Shown: positions 8,328 through 16,517, numbered from the stretch's first letter. The stretch is DNA of 37,550 nt from Pseudomonadota bacterium (GCA_023432855.1 JAEZEZ010000132.1:1-37550); one strand, 5' to 3'. Made by a program: numbers and translations. Notes: generated from the sequence alone by a model not told the origin.

Positions 8328-9980
8328 TCACGGCGTCGGCGGAGCCTGCGCCTGGGCGGTGAAAGCGGCCGGGTCCACGTGGACCGCGGCCCCGGGCCCC
8401 AGCGGAAGGTCCGCCGCCACCCAGCCGATCACCAGCACCAGCCCGGCCAGCAGCAGGCCCATAGAATAGGGCAGCATCATCGCCGCCAGGCTGCCGAGGC
8501 CGAAGTCGGGCTGCCAGCGCTGGCAGAAGATCAAGATGAGCGGGAAATAGACCATCAGGGGTGTGATGATGTTGGTCGCGCTGTCACCGACGCGATAGGC
8601 GGCGGTGCTCATTTCCGGGCTGACGCCCAGCAGGATGAGCATCGGCACGAGCACCGGCGCCAAGAGCGCCCACTTGGCGCTGGCCGAGCCCACGAACAGG
8701 TTGAGGGCGGCGCTGAACAGGACGACGACCGCCAGCAGCAACGGCGCCGGTAGGGCCATCTGGCGCAGGCCGTCGGCGCCGTGCACGGCGATGATGAGGC
8801 CGAGGTTCGACCAGCCGAACATGGCGACGAAGTGGGCCGCGGCGAAGGCCAGGACGAGGTAGTAGGCGAGATCGCCCATCGACCCCGACATCATCTTCAC
8901 GAGGTCGCGGTGACCCGAGATGGTCCCCACGGCCGAGCCGTAGGCCCAGCCGCTGAGCAGGAACAGCAGGAAGAAGCCCGCGACCAGCGACTGGTAGAAG
9001 GGCGTGAGTTGGGCCTCGGCCGAGGCTTCCTCATTGATCAGGGGCGTGCCCGGCCCGAGGGTGAAGATCGCCCAGAGGATCACCACGCTCAAAACCGCGA
9101 GGCCGGCGCGCAGCAGACCCTTGCGCTGCTCCGCCGTCAGCGGCGCGTCCTCGACGTCCTCCCCCTTGGGGTCGGGCGAAGGTGAACCGCCTGAGCCGGC
9201 CGGCACCCCCGCCGCGGCGAGCTGGGCTTCGCCGGGCGGGACGTAGCGCCCCAGCCGCGGCTCGATCATGCGGTCGGTGACGAACCAGATGACCGGCAGG
9301 AAGATCACGGTCATCGCGACGATGAAGTACCAGTTGCCGGCGATGTTGGCTTCCCAGGCGCCGAACACCGCCTCGATCGAGGCCTCGGTGATGCCAAACA
9401 GCAGTGCGTCGAGCTGACCGGGCAGAAGGTTGGCGGAGAAGCCCCCCGAGACGCCCGCGAAGGCCGCCGCGATTCCCGCGACCGGGTGGCGCCCGGCGGC
9501 GGCGAAGATGACCCCCGCGAGCGGGATGAGCACCACGTAGGCGGCGTCGGCGGCCAGGTTCCCGATCATCGCCACCAGGGCGACGATCGGCGTCAGCAGG
9601 AACTTGGGCGCATTGCGCACGCCGCCGCGCATGGCCGTGCCGAACAGGCCGGAACGCTCGGCCACGCCGGCGCCGAGCATGACCACGAGCACGTATCCCA
9701 GGGGATGGAAGTGGGTGAAGGTCGCCGGCATCTCGACCCACAGGCGCGAGATGTTCTCCGGCGAGAGCAGGCTGACCGCGGAGATCACGCGCGGCTGGCC
9801 CGTCGCCTCATCCACCTCGGCCGGATGCAGCGCCGACCAACCCAGCAACGAAGCGACTACCGAGACGACGATGAGCACGCCGATCAGCCACAGGAACAGG
9901 AAGACCGGGTCCGGCAGCCGGTTTCCGGTGCGCTCGATCCAGCCCAGAAAGCCCTTCTGCGCGCCAGCAGCTGTCGTCAT
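8328..9980 (-). CDS. AbgT family transporter
   Basis: A 550-residue inner-membrane protein of the AbgT family. AbgT of E. coli imports p-aminobenzoyl-glutamate, a folate breakdown product, and other members export sulfonamides by proton exchange. Diagnostic stretches include GNRLPDPVFLFLWLIGVLIV near the start, the segment FHPLGYVLVVMLGAGVAERSG, and GNLAADAAYVVLIPLAGVIF, with many hydrophobic helices. The start at 9980 has an excellent Shine-Dalgarno, GGAGGAGTT, four bases upstream, so the longer open frame is not used. No abgA/abgB amidohydrolase genes lie nearby, so import of aminobenzoyl-glutamate is not supported by context. Confidence 0.93.
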   Translation of the reverse strand: MTTAAGAQKGFLGWIERTGNRLPDPVFLFLWLIGVLIVVSVVASLLGWSALHPAEVDEATGQPRVISAVSLLSPENISRLWVEMPATFTHFHPLGYVLVVMLGAGVAERSGLFGTAMRGGVRNAPKFLLTPIVALVAMIGNLAADAAYVVLIPLAGVIFAAAGRHPVAGIAAAFAGVSGGFSANLLPGQLDALLFGITEASIEAVFGAWEANIAGNWYFIVAMTVIFLPVIWFVTDRMIEPRLGRYVPPGEAQLAAAGVPAGSGGSPSPDPKGEDVEDAPLTAEQRKGLLRAGLAVLSVVILWAIFTLGPGTPLINEEASAEAQLTPFYQSLVAGFFLLFLLSGWAYGSAVGTISGHRDLVKMMSGSMGDLAYYLVLAFAAAHFVAMFGWSNLGLIIAVHGADGLRQMALPAPLLLAVVVLFSAALNLFVGSASAKWALLAPVLVPMLILLGVSPEMSTAAYRVGDSATNIITPLMVYFPLILIFCQRWQPDFGLGSLAAMMLPYSMGLLLAGLVLVIGWVAADLPLGPGAAVHVDPAAFTAQAQAPPTP

Positions 9981-10043
9981 CGGCAACTCCTCCCCCGATC
10001 GGACGGTGACCATGCCGTCGGGCAAGGCGTGTGTCCAACACAA

Positions 10044-10063
10044 CCGGCCGGCCAAGCGGCCGG
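10044..10063 (-). terminator. Possible terminator after the FMN reductase gene
   Basis: CCGGCCG (10044-10050) and CGGCCGG (10057-10063) form a 7-bp stem with a 6-base loop. On the minus strand it is followed by GTTGTGTTGG, a weak T-rich run. It lies 51 bases past the stop of the YceI/FMN reductase operon and just before the AbgT leader. A second short palindrome (10064-10078) adjoins it. Confidence 0.4.
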
Positions 10064-10113
10064 GACCCGCAGCGGGTCACACTGGGGGCCCTGGCCTGGG
10101 TCGCCGAGGGTCT

Positions 10114-10722
10114 CTATTCGGCGGCCTGCAACTCCACCGCGGCGGAGACGCCGATCTCGCGCAGCAGGTCTTCGACGCCGGCCAGCACGAATGTCAGGGT
10201 CGTCCGATCCGCGAGGCGGCCATCCGCGATCTTCTCGTGAACCGAGCCGATCACCGTCTGCGGCCGCGCCAGCAGGCGCGCGCCGATCGCCAGCAGGGTC
10301 TCGTTCAGCTGGGCCTGGGCCCGGACGCCGCCGGTGAAGGCCGGAGAGGCGCTGAGCGTGAGCGCCGGCTTGCCGGTCAGGGTCGACTGGGCATAGGGCC
10401 GCGACGCCCAGTCCAGGGCGTTCTTGAGCACGCCCGGCAGCCCGTAGTTGAACTCGGGCGTGGCCAGGATCACCCCGTCCGCCTCGCCGATGGCGCGGCG
10501 GAGGGCGGCCACGGCCGCGGGCGCTTCAGGCGTGTCGAGGTCCTGGTTGTAGAGCGGCAGGTCGCCCAACGGATGGATGATGACCTCGACGGCGGGCGCC
10601 AGCGTCTCCTTCAGGGTGCGCAGGACGGCGGTGGTGTAGGACTCCGCCCGCAGGCTGCCGGAGATGGCGAGCAGCCGGGGCCGGCCGCCTGCCGGAGGCG
10701 CCAGGTTGACGACGGCGCTCAT
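10114..10722 (-). CDS. NADPH-dependent FMN reductase family protein
   Basis: A 202-residue flavodoxin-fold oxidoreductase of the NADPH-dependent FMN reductase / chromate-quinone reductase group, expected to move electrons from NAD(P)H through bound FMN to quinones or similar acceptors in the cytoplasm. The phosphate-binding loop reads ISGSLRAESYTTAVLR near residue 20. The flavin-contacting segment is TPEFNYGLPGVLKNALDWAS near residue 90. Its ATG overlaps the stop of the yceI-like gene by four bases (ATGA), so the two form an operon. The operon is divergent from a LysR regulator. A role in redox or quinone stress defence would fit that arrangement but is an inference. Confidence 0.9.
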   Translation of the reverse strand: MSAVVNLAPPAGGRPRLLAISGSLRAESYTTAVLRTLKETLAPAVEVIIHPLGDLPLYNQDLDTPEAPAAVAALRRAIGEADGVILATPEFNYGLPGVLKNALDWASRPYAQSTLTGKPALTLSASPAFTGGVRAQAQLNETLLAIGARLLARPQTVIGSVHEKIADGRLADRTTLTFVLAGVEDLLREIGVSAAVELQAAE

Positions 10723-11354
10723 TGCGAACCCCCAGCCGGGACCAGCTTGAACTCGGCCGCCAGGTTGAGGGTCACCTCGTCGCCGACGGCAGGCAGGCCG
10801 TAGCTGACGCCGAAGTCGGACCGCTTGATCACCGCCTTGCCGTCGAAGCCCAGGGTGTAGGTCTTGTCGAGCGGATTGACGCCGGCCTGGTTGAACTCCG
10901 CTTCGAGGGTCACCGGCCGGGTCACGCCGCGCAGGGTGAGGTCGCCGGTGATGTCGGCGGTGCTGGCGCCCGTGCGCTTCACCGAAGTCGAGCGGAAGGT
11001 CGCCGTGGGGTGGTTGGACACATCCAGGAAATCGGCGTTCTTCAGGTGGGCGTCGAGCCCGTCGTGGAAGGTCCCGACGGTGTCCGTCCGGACCGTGGCG
11101 GTCAGGGCGGTGGCCGACAGGCGGTCCGGGTCGATGGTCAGCCGGGCGTCGACCCCGGTGAACTGGCCGATGTAGGTCGAAAAGCCCATGTGATCGACGG
11201 ACCAGGTGATCTTGCTGTGCGCAGGGTCGAGCACATAGGCGCCGGCGGTCACCTCCGCGGGGTTGGACGTCAGGGCGTCCTGGGCCTGCACGGCGGCGGT
11301 GACGAGGGTGAAGGCGGCGACGACGCCGCCCAGGATCTTCAGGTTATGGTTCAT
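10719..11354 (-). CDS. YceI family periplasmic protein
   Basis: YceI proteins are small lipocalin-like beta-barrels that bind polyisoprenoid or other amphiphilic ligands. This 211-residue member has a Sec signal peptide (first 24 residues, ending AAVQAQ), so it should be periplasmic. Family features follow: YVLDPAHSKITWSVDHMGFS, the strand pattern ATVRTDTVGTFHDGLDAHLK, FLDVSNHPTATFRS, and the ending typical of YceI. It is the first gene of a two-gene operon with the FMN reductase, overlapping it by four bases. It is transcribed away from the LysR gene across a 117-base region holding an inverted-repeat operator. Confidence 0.93.
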   Translation of the reverse strand: MNHNLKILGGVVAAFTLVTAAVQAQDALTSNPAEVTAGAYVLDPAHSKITWSVDHMGFSTYIGQFTGVDARLTIDPDRLSATALTATVRTDTVGTFHDGLDAHLKNADFLDVSNHPTATFRSTSVKRTGASTADITGDLTLRGVTRPVTLEAEFNQAGVNPLDKTYTLGFDGKAVIKRSDFGVSYGLPAVGDEVTLNLAAEFKLVPAGGSQ

Positions 11355-11436
11355 GGGAGCCTCGGATTCTGGGGCGCCGGGGTCGGCGCGGTGTCTGCCA
11401 GTCCGAGATAGGGCGCGATCCAGTTCGAAAAAACCG

Positions 11437-11460
11437 TGATAGATTTGAACGGCTCTATCA
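11437..11460. promoter_or_regulatory. Likely LysR operator between yceI-like and LysR genes
   Basis: TGATAGA (11437-11443) and TCTATCA (11454-11460) are perfect 7-base inverted repeats with a 10-base spacer. Spacing and position fit a LysR-type recognition site, 12 bases before the regulator's own ATG and about 80 bases from the divergent yceI-like start. The repeat is seen; that this LysR protein binds it is inferred. Confidence 0.6.
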
Positions 11461-11471
11461 GGGTTTTCGAT

Positions 11472-12383
11472 ATGTCACCTTTCAGCCTTGACCAGCTCCA
11501 GGTCTTCGCCGCGGTCGTGGACACCGGCAGCTTCTCCGCCGCCGCCCGGCGGATGAACCGGGCCCAGTCGGCGGTCACCTATGCCGTCCAGAAGCTCGAG
11601 GAACAGGTCGGAGGAAGCCTGTTCGACCGCGCCGGCTACCGGCCGGCGCTGAGCGACACGGGGCGCGCGCTGCTGCCACGCGTCCGCCGCATCCTGGAAG
11701 AAGCCGCGGCCCTCGACGCCCAGGCCCGCAGCATCGCCGGCGGCCTGGAACCGGAGCTGTCCATCGTGGTGGACTCCATGTTCCCCATGGAGATGCTGAC
11801 GTCGGCGCTGGCCGACTTCCACGCGCGGTACCCCACCGTGCCGCCCCGCCTCTATGTCGAGACCCTGGGCGCCGCCGTGGAGCGCATCGTCGGCGGGTCG
11901 GCCGACCTCGGCGTGGTCACGGAGTTCGCCGCCTCCGGCCCCGGGCTGGAGCGTGACGCCGTCGCCGAGGTGGATCTGGTGGCGGTGGCCGCGCCGGATC
12001 ATCCGCTGGCGGAGCTGAAGGGCGAGCTCGAGCCCGACGACATGCGCAATCACGTCCAGCTCGTGCTCACGGACCGCAGCAGCCTGACCGCCGGGCGGGA
12101 TCACGGCGTCTATGCCTCGACCACCTGGCGCATCGCCGACCTGGGCGCCAAGCACGAGATGCTCCGCGCCGGTCTTGGTTGGGGAAGCCTGCCTGGCCAC
12201 ATGGCCTGCGACGACGTGGCCGAGGGGCGGCTCGTGCGCCTGTCGCCCAGCCGCTGGGACGGCGGAAGCGGCATGCCCCGCCTGAGAATGGTGGTGGCGC
12301 GACGCGGCGACCGGGCGCTGGGCCCGGCCGGCGGCTGGCTATGGGAGCGGCTTGTGGAAACGCCGGCGCGGCAGGGCGTCTAG
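11472..12383 (+). CDS. LysR family transcriptional regulator
   Basis: A 303-residue LysR-type regulator. The N-terminal winged helix-turn-helix (residues about 5-62) is clear: LDQLQVFAAVVDTGSFSAAA, then the recognition helix RAQSAVTYAVQKLEEQVG, then LFDRAG. The rest is the periplasmic-binding-like effector domain. The ATG at 11472 is chosen because the LysR HTH always lies near the N-terminus; an in-frame GTG at 11436 would put the operator inside the coding region. It is divergent from the YceI/FMN reductase operon and probably controls it and itself. Its stop overlaps the stop of the convergent SDR gene within a shared CTAG. The inducer is unknown. Confidence 0.93.
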   Translation: MSPFSLDQLQVFAAVVDTGSFSAAARRMNRAQSAVTYAVQKLEEQVGGSLFDRAGYRPALSDTGRALLPRVRRILEEAAALDAQARSIAGGLEPELSIVVDSMFPMEMLTSALADFHARYPTVPPRLYVETLGAAVERIVGGSADLGVVTEFAASGPGLERDAVAEVDLVAVAAPDHPLAELKGELEPDDMRNHVQLVLTDRSSLTAGRDHGVYASTTWRIADLGAKHEMLRAGLGWGSLPGHMACDDVAEGRLVRLSPSRWDGGSGMPRLRMVVARRGDRALGPAGGWLWERLVETPARQGV

Positions 12384-13090
12384 CGCACGAAGCTGGCGCC
12401 GTTGATGTCGATCACGGCGCCGGTCATGGACGCGGGCGCTTCCAGCGCGAGGTAGGCCGCAGCGCTCGCCACCTCTTCGGGCTGCGCCACGCGGCCCAGC
12501 GGGATGTCGGCGAGCAGCTTGTCGCCGCCGCGACTTTCCAGATAGTCCTCCGCCATCCCCGTCATGACGAAGCCGGGGCAGATGGCGAAGGCCAGGATGC
12601 CCTCGGCCGCATAGCCCCTCGCGATCGACTTGGTCATGCCCACCATGCCCGCCTTGGAGGCCGCGTAATGCCAGTGGGCGGGACTGTCGCCGCGGTAGGC
12701 GGCGCGGCTGGCGACGTTGACGATACGCCCCTCCCCGCCCCGCTCGCGGAAGTGCAGCACGGCGCGACGGCAGAGGTCGGCGGCCGCCTGCAGGTTGATC
12801 TGCAGCGTCCGGCTCCAGCCGGAGCGCCAGTCCTCGTCCGGCGAGTCGACGGCGATCGGTTCGAACACGCCGGCGTTGTTGATGAGCACGTCGACACGGC
12901 CGTCCAGCATCTGGAGCGCTTTGCGCCAGAGGGCGTCCGCGGCGCCGGGCTGAGCCAGGTCGGCGCCAATCACATCAGGGCCGTCGGCGCGCCCGTGGCC
13001 GACGACCCGCGCGCCGCGGGCGGTCAGGAGCTGGCCGGTGGCGGCGCCGATGCCGCGGGTCGAGCCGGTGACGAGGATGTGCTGGGTCAT
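12380..13090 (-). CDS. SDR family NAD(P)-dependent oxidoreductase
   Basis: A 236-residue classical short-chain dehydrogenase/reductase, reducing or oxidising an alcohol/carbonyl with NAD(P)H in the cytoplasm. The cofactor motif TGSTRGIG is at residues 9-15, NNAG at 71-74, the catalytic Ser is in NVASRA (Ser128), and the YxxxK pair is Tyr142 and Lys146 in HYAASKAG. The C-terminus carries the usual GAVIDINGA pattern. It resembles FabG-like enzymes, but SDR sequence does not give the substrate. Next to the start, AGAGG lies just before the ATG. It converges on the LysR gene with a four-base overlap. The region upstream of its start carries a cluster of GANTC sites. Confidence 0.93.
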   Translation of the reverse strand: MTQHILVTGSTRGIGAATGQLLTARGARVVGHGRADGPDVIGADLAQPGAADALWRKALQMLDGRVDVLINNAGVFEPIAVDSPDEDWRSGWSRTLQINLQAAADLCRRAVLHFRERGGEGRIVNVASRAAYRGDSPAHWHYAASKAGMVGMTKSIARGYAAEGILAFAICPGFVMTGMAEDYLESRGGDKLLADIPLGRVAQPEEVASAAAYLALEAPASMTGAVIDINGASFVR

Positions 13091-13161
13091 GCCTCTGGTT
13101 TAGCGGCTTGCCCGCGCCCCGCGATAGGCCCCGGACCTGTCGTTCCGCCGCGCTCGCGCCT

Positions 13162-13180
13162 GATTCGAGTCGTCCGAATC
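13162..13180. promoter_or_regulatory. Cluster of three GANTC (CcrM-type) sites
   Basis: GATTC (13162-13166), GAGTC (13167-13171) and GAATC (13176-13180) lie within 19 bases in the 143-base divergent region between the SDR gene and a small unknown gene. In Caulobacterales, GANTC is methylated by CcrM and its methylation state can change promoter activity during the cell cycle. The sites are seen; regulation is inferred. Confidence 0.5.
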
Positions 13181-13233
13181 TGTCGTAGCGGCGCCGGAAT
13201 GTCTCGCCGGGTCACAACAAGAGGGATCGGTCG

Positions 13234-13434
13234 ATGGAAATGGGAATCCTGGAGTTGCTGGAGACGGGCCAGGCGCCGGTCGTGGCGTGCGGGAGTGAGT
13301 TGCGCCTGGTGCGCGCGCACGAGGCCCTTCGCCTGGCGCGCATCTGCGCCCCCGGCGCGACAGGGCTGGAAATGGAGGAGTTGGCCGAGGCGCTGGCCCA
13401 GCTGGTCGCGGCCGGACGCGCCGCGCGGGCCTAG
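13234..13434 (+). CDS. Small protein of unknown function (66 residues)
   Basis: I do not recognise this gene. The 66-residue product starts MEMGILELLETGQAPVVACG and looks mostly helical, with several Leu/Ala-rich heptad-like stretches (LEMEELAEALAQLVAAG). It has no signal peptide or membrane segment. GAGGGA lies about eight bases before the ATG, which supports expression. It is downstream of the three-GANTC cluster and divergent from the SDR gene. Its stop codon shares a CTAG with the stop of the convergent beta-helix gene. The codon use is like that of its neighbours. Confidence 0.6.
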   Translation: MEMGILELLETGQAPVVACGSELRLVRAHEALRLARICAPGATGLEMEELAEALAQLVAAGRAARA

Positions 13435-15302
13435 TCCGCTCGCCTGCAGACCACCGCGGCCTGGCCGGTGCGGGCGATGTCGCCCCCGCCGCCCGCGTTG
13501 GCGATGCGGGCGCCCGAACGCAGCGAGCCCGACGAGATCATCTGCACGGCCGCGCGGCGCGAGCGCGCCCGCACCTCGCCCTCCAGCGTCACGGCGCAGC
13601 AGTCGGTAAAGCGCGCCGCGGCGGCCTCCACGCCCGGCGCCGTTTCCAGCGTCGCGCGCACGTGCACGAACTGCGCGCCGGTCACGGACAGGGCGTCAAT
13701 GCCGGCAAGCTCCGAACGCACGCGTCCGCCGGTGACGTTGACCACCTCGTCGGCGACGATGTGCAGGGGTCCGCAGTCGTTGCCCGAGGCGTGAACCACC
13801 GAAGCGCCGTTCACCGCGACGCCCCGGGACTTCCAGCCTGCCCGGCCGGGCGCGGCCAGATTGCGGTCGAGCTCGAGCGTCAGCTCGCCTGCTCCCTTGT
13901 TCACCGAGGCCAGGATGCGCCCGTCCCAGCGGGCGCCGCCGCCCTCGAAACGACAGCTCAGCCGCAGCCGCCCCTGCGCGCCCAGAACCTGCACCGGGCG
14001 GCGGTCGCCGGCCTGCGGGTTGGCCGACAGCACGAAGCGGCCGGTCAGGCTGCTCTCGCCGCCCGGTCCGGCGGCGGCGAGGTTGTCGTTCCAGGCGAAG
14101 TCGTCCGCCGGCGCCATCTGCACCAGCTCCGGGTCGAAACGCAGTCCGGACAGGCGCGTGTGGCCGCCGACATAGATCGTCCTGCCCCCCTGCCCCTGGC
14201 GCAGCCCGACGTAGCGGCCGCCTTCGAAGACGGCGTCGCTCATGTCGCGGCTCATCAGCAGGGGCGAGCCGGTGGCGCGGATGTCGGCGCCGACGACCCT
14301 CACCCCCGTTGCATGGTCGAGGTAGAGGCCGTGGCCGTCGACGGCGACCCTGGGTCGGTCCAGCGTCACCTCGCAGCGGACGTTCCGGCCCCGGGTGAAG
14401 TAGCCCGTGAGGCGGATGGCGTGGTTCACGCGGCCCTCGACCTCGACCTGGCCGACGGTCCCGGTCATCCGGTCGAGCACCCGGCCTGCCTCGTCGGTGA
14501 CGCCGAAGTCGTTGCGGTGGATGCTGAGCCCCACACCGTGCGGTCCCGGGGCGTCTAGGCCGAGGAAGCGCGGCCGGCCGACCGTGAAGTGATTGCAGCC
14601 CGAGAGGTGGAGCGATGCCTGGGCCGCCGGATCGGTGGACGAGCCCCGGAACTCGCAGTCGCCGATGCGCCACCCGATCGGCGAATAGAAGGTGGAGACA
14701 TCCGAGCGCCGGTCATAGCCGAACACCTCCGCGGCGAAGCCCACGTGAAGGGTCGCGCCGCATCCCAGAAACCTCACCCGGTCACCGATGCGGCCTTGGT
14801 TTCCGCCGCGCACCGAAAGGCCACGGCCCATGCGACAGGCGAAGGTCACCTCGTCGATGTCGAGCCCGTCGGCCCGGAACCCCTGGATCGGCGCGAAGAA
14901 GGTGGCGGTGGTGTAGCCGGACAGGGCCGCGAAGCTGTCGTCCTGCTCCAGCCGCAGGCTGCGGAACACCAGGCCGTCCACGCCCCGACCCACCAGCACG
15001 AAGGCCGAGGCCTTCCACTCGTCGCCGACGCGGGTCGAGCGGGCGTCGCGGGTCTGGATCACCCGCGTGTCGGGCGAGGCGCCGACGATGGCGATCCCGC
15101 CGCGACGGGGCGCGACCATGGAGGACAGGAACCCCGCGCCTCCGGATGGGATGACCACCGTCCCGCCGGCGGGACACCGGTCGAGGGCGGCCTGCAGGGC
15201 GCGGGCGTTGTCGGTCCGCCCATCGAGCGCCACCGGACCAAAGTCGCGCACGTCCAGCGTCGGCCCCGTGCGTGATCTCTGGACGATGGTCGGAGCCTGC
15301 AT
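13431..15302 (-). CDS. Right-handed beta-helix protein, pectate-lyase superfamily
   Basis: A 623-residue protein. Its N-terminus carries the signature of the pectate-lyase superfamily (Pectate_lyase_3, seen in GH28-like enzymes and phage tailspikes): DVRDFGPVALDGRTDNARAL followed by AALDRCPAGGTVVIPSG. The remainder is a long series of short beta-strand/Gly/Asn turns, as expected for a parallel beta-helix. I cannot point to a catalytic Asp triad of polygalacturonases, so enzyme activity is uncertain. There is no signal peptide. The start is the ATG at 15302; the open frame reaches further upstream, but conserved sequence begins here. It lies 32 bases downstream of a beta-lactamase-like lipoprotein gene on the same strand, so the two may be co-transcribed. 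A polysaccharide substrate or surface role is a guess. Confidence 0.8.
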   Translation of the reverse strand: MQAPTIVQRSRTGPTLDVRDFGPVALDGRTDNARALQAALDRCPAGGTVVIPSGGAGFLSSMVAPRRGGIAIVGASPDTRVIQTRDARSTRVGDEWKASAFVLVGRGVDGLVFRSLRLEQDDSFAALSGYTTATFFAPIQGFRADGLDIDEVTFACRMGRGLSVRGGNQGRIGDRVRFLGCGATLHVGFAAEVFGYDRRSDVSTFYSPIGWRIGDCEFRGSSTDPAAQASLHLSGCNHFTVGRPRFLGLDAPGPHGVGLSIHRNDFGVTDEAGRVLDRMTGTVGQVEVEGRVNHAIRLTGYFTRGRNVRCEVTLDRPRVAVDGHGLYLDHATGVRVVGADIRATGSPLLMSRDMSDAVFEGGRYVGLRQGQGGRTIYVGGHTRLSGLRFDPELVQMAPADDFAWNDNLAAAGPGGESSLTGRFVLSANPQAGDRRPVQVLGAQGRLRLSCRFEGGGARWDGRILASVNKGAGELTLELDRNLAAPGRAGWKSRGVAVNGASVVHASGNDCGPLHIVADEVVNVTGGRVRSELAGIDALSVTGAQFVHVRATLETAPGVEAAAARFTDCCAVTLEGEVRARSRRAAVQMISSGSLRSGARIANAGGGGDIARTGQAAVVCRRAD

Positions 15303-15334
15303 GACGGAGGGTCTAGCCTGCCGAAGGCCGCGCG

Positions 15335-16456
15335 TCAGGACGCAGGCGGCGCGCCGTCGGCCGCCTTTGGATCGGTCTTCGCTTCTCCCTCGGGAGCCGG
15401 CGTCACCAGCTTGCCTTCGTGGTGGGCGACAACCGCGCGGGCGACGTCCGCCATCAGTTCCTGGCGGGCGGGCACGGACCGAGTCGTGCGCCCGATCATC
15501 ACCGCCACCGCATAGGTCCGCCCGTCCGGGGCCGTGATCAGCGCGACGTCGTTGTAGCCCGTGGCGACCGGTCCTAGCACCTGGCCCGTCCCGGTCTTGT
15601 GGGCCACGGTCCATCCTTCGGCGACCCCGGCGCGCAGGCGCTTGGGTCCGGTCCGGCTGGCCTCCATGGTCTCAAGCAGGTGTCGGGTCGCTTCCCGCGA
15701 CAGCAGTTCGCCACGGTGGAGACGCGCCAGCGCGTGGACCACGGCGGCGGGCTTCGCCCCGTCGATCGGATCGGCCAGGTAGTTCTGCATGGCCTGCTGC
15801 CGCCATTCCTTGGGCAGCTGTTCGCGCGCCTCCTGGAAGAGCCAGCCGAAGGAGTACTCGGGCCGCCATTCGAGGCCGGCGATCTGGCTCTGCAGGGCGC
15901 GTTCGCCGGGGCCGAAGCGGATGCCGTCCAGGCCCTTGGCCCGCAGCAGCGCCTGGATCGCCTCCGGCCCGCCGACCCGGTACATCAGCACCTGGTTGGC
16001 GGCGTTGTCGCTCTTGGCCATGGCGCCGCTGAGCAGCTCGGCGATGGTCGTCCGGTAGCCGTCGTCGTCGACGAAGCGGCGGATCGGCTGGTGGAAGACG
16101 CTGAGGTCCTCACGCCGGACGACGACCGTCTCGGATATGCGCAGCTCGCCGGCGTCGAGCCGGTCGAGCACGGCGATGGCGACCCACAGCTTGCTCACGC
16201 TCTGCTGCGGGAACAGCTCGTCGGCGCGATAGCCCGCCGTCCATCCTTCGCCGAGGTCGTGGACCGCGATCCCCACATCGCCGTCGAAACCTTCCCCGAG
16301 GGCCTGCACGCGAGCGGCGAGCGGCGCCGGCGGCGGCGGCGCGGGCCGCACGGCGACGGGCGGCGATTCGGCGGGGGGCGAGTCGGCCGCCCGATCGGGA
16401 AGACAGGCGCTCAAAGCGGCGAGGAAAGGAAGCAGCAGCAGGCGGAACCGGATCAT
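15335..16456 (-). CDS. Class A beta-lactamase-like serine hydrolase lipoprotein
   Basis: A 373-residue protein with the three class A motifs in order: SVSK (Ser86 and Lys89, the Ser70/Lys73 equivalents), SDN at 149-151 and KTG at 287-289. The omega-loop Glu166 equivalent is Glu185 in GERALQ, so the deacylation base is present. The residue in place of the conserved Asn170 is Gln189, which is unusual. The N-terminus is a lipoprotein signal with lipobox LSAC (Cys18), followed by a Pro-rich linker, so it should be membrane-anchored and face the periplasm. A charged tail of about 25 residues follows the domain. It may hydrolyse beta-lactams or act on peptidoglycan-like substrates; no ampR-type regulator is next to it. 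Confidence 0.9.
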   Translation of the reverse strand: MIRFRLLLLPFLAALSACLPDRAADSPPAESPPVAVRPAPPPPAPLAARVQALGEGFDGDVGIAVHDLGEGWTAGYRADELFPQQSVSKLWVAIAVLDRLDAGELRISETVVVRREDLSVFHQPIRRFVDDDGYRTTIAELLSGAMAKSDNAANQVLMYRVGGPEAIQALLRAKGLDGIRFGPGERALQSQIAGLEWRPEYSFGWLFQEAREQLPKEWRQQAMQNYLADPIDGAKPAAVVHALARLHRGELLSREATRHLLETMEASRTGPKRLRAGVAEGWTVAHKTGTGQVLGPVATGYNDVALITAPDGRTYAVAVMIGRTTRSVPARQELMADVARAVVAHHEGKLVTPAPEGEAKTDPKAADGAPPAS

Positions 16457-16517
16457 GCGCGGGCGGCGAACTCGTGACTGGCGAATGCGAAATCCGCAGG
16501 GGAATGAGCGCGCGGCG

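Noticed and set aside
13431..15302. Phage tailspike origin for the beta-helix protein
   Set aside because: Tailspikes share this N-terminal signature, but no other phage genes, integrase or attachment repeats are seen nearby.
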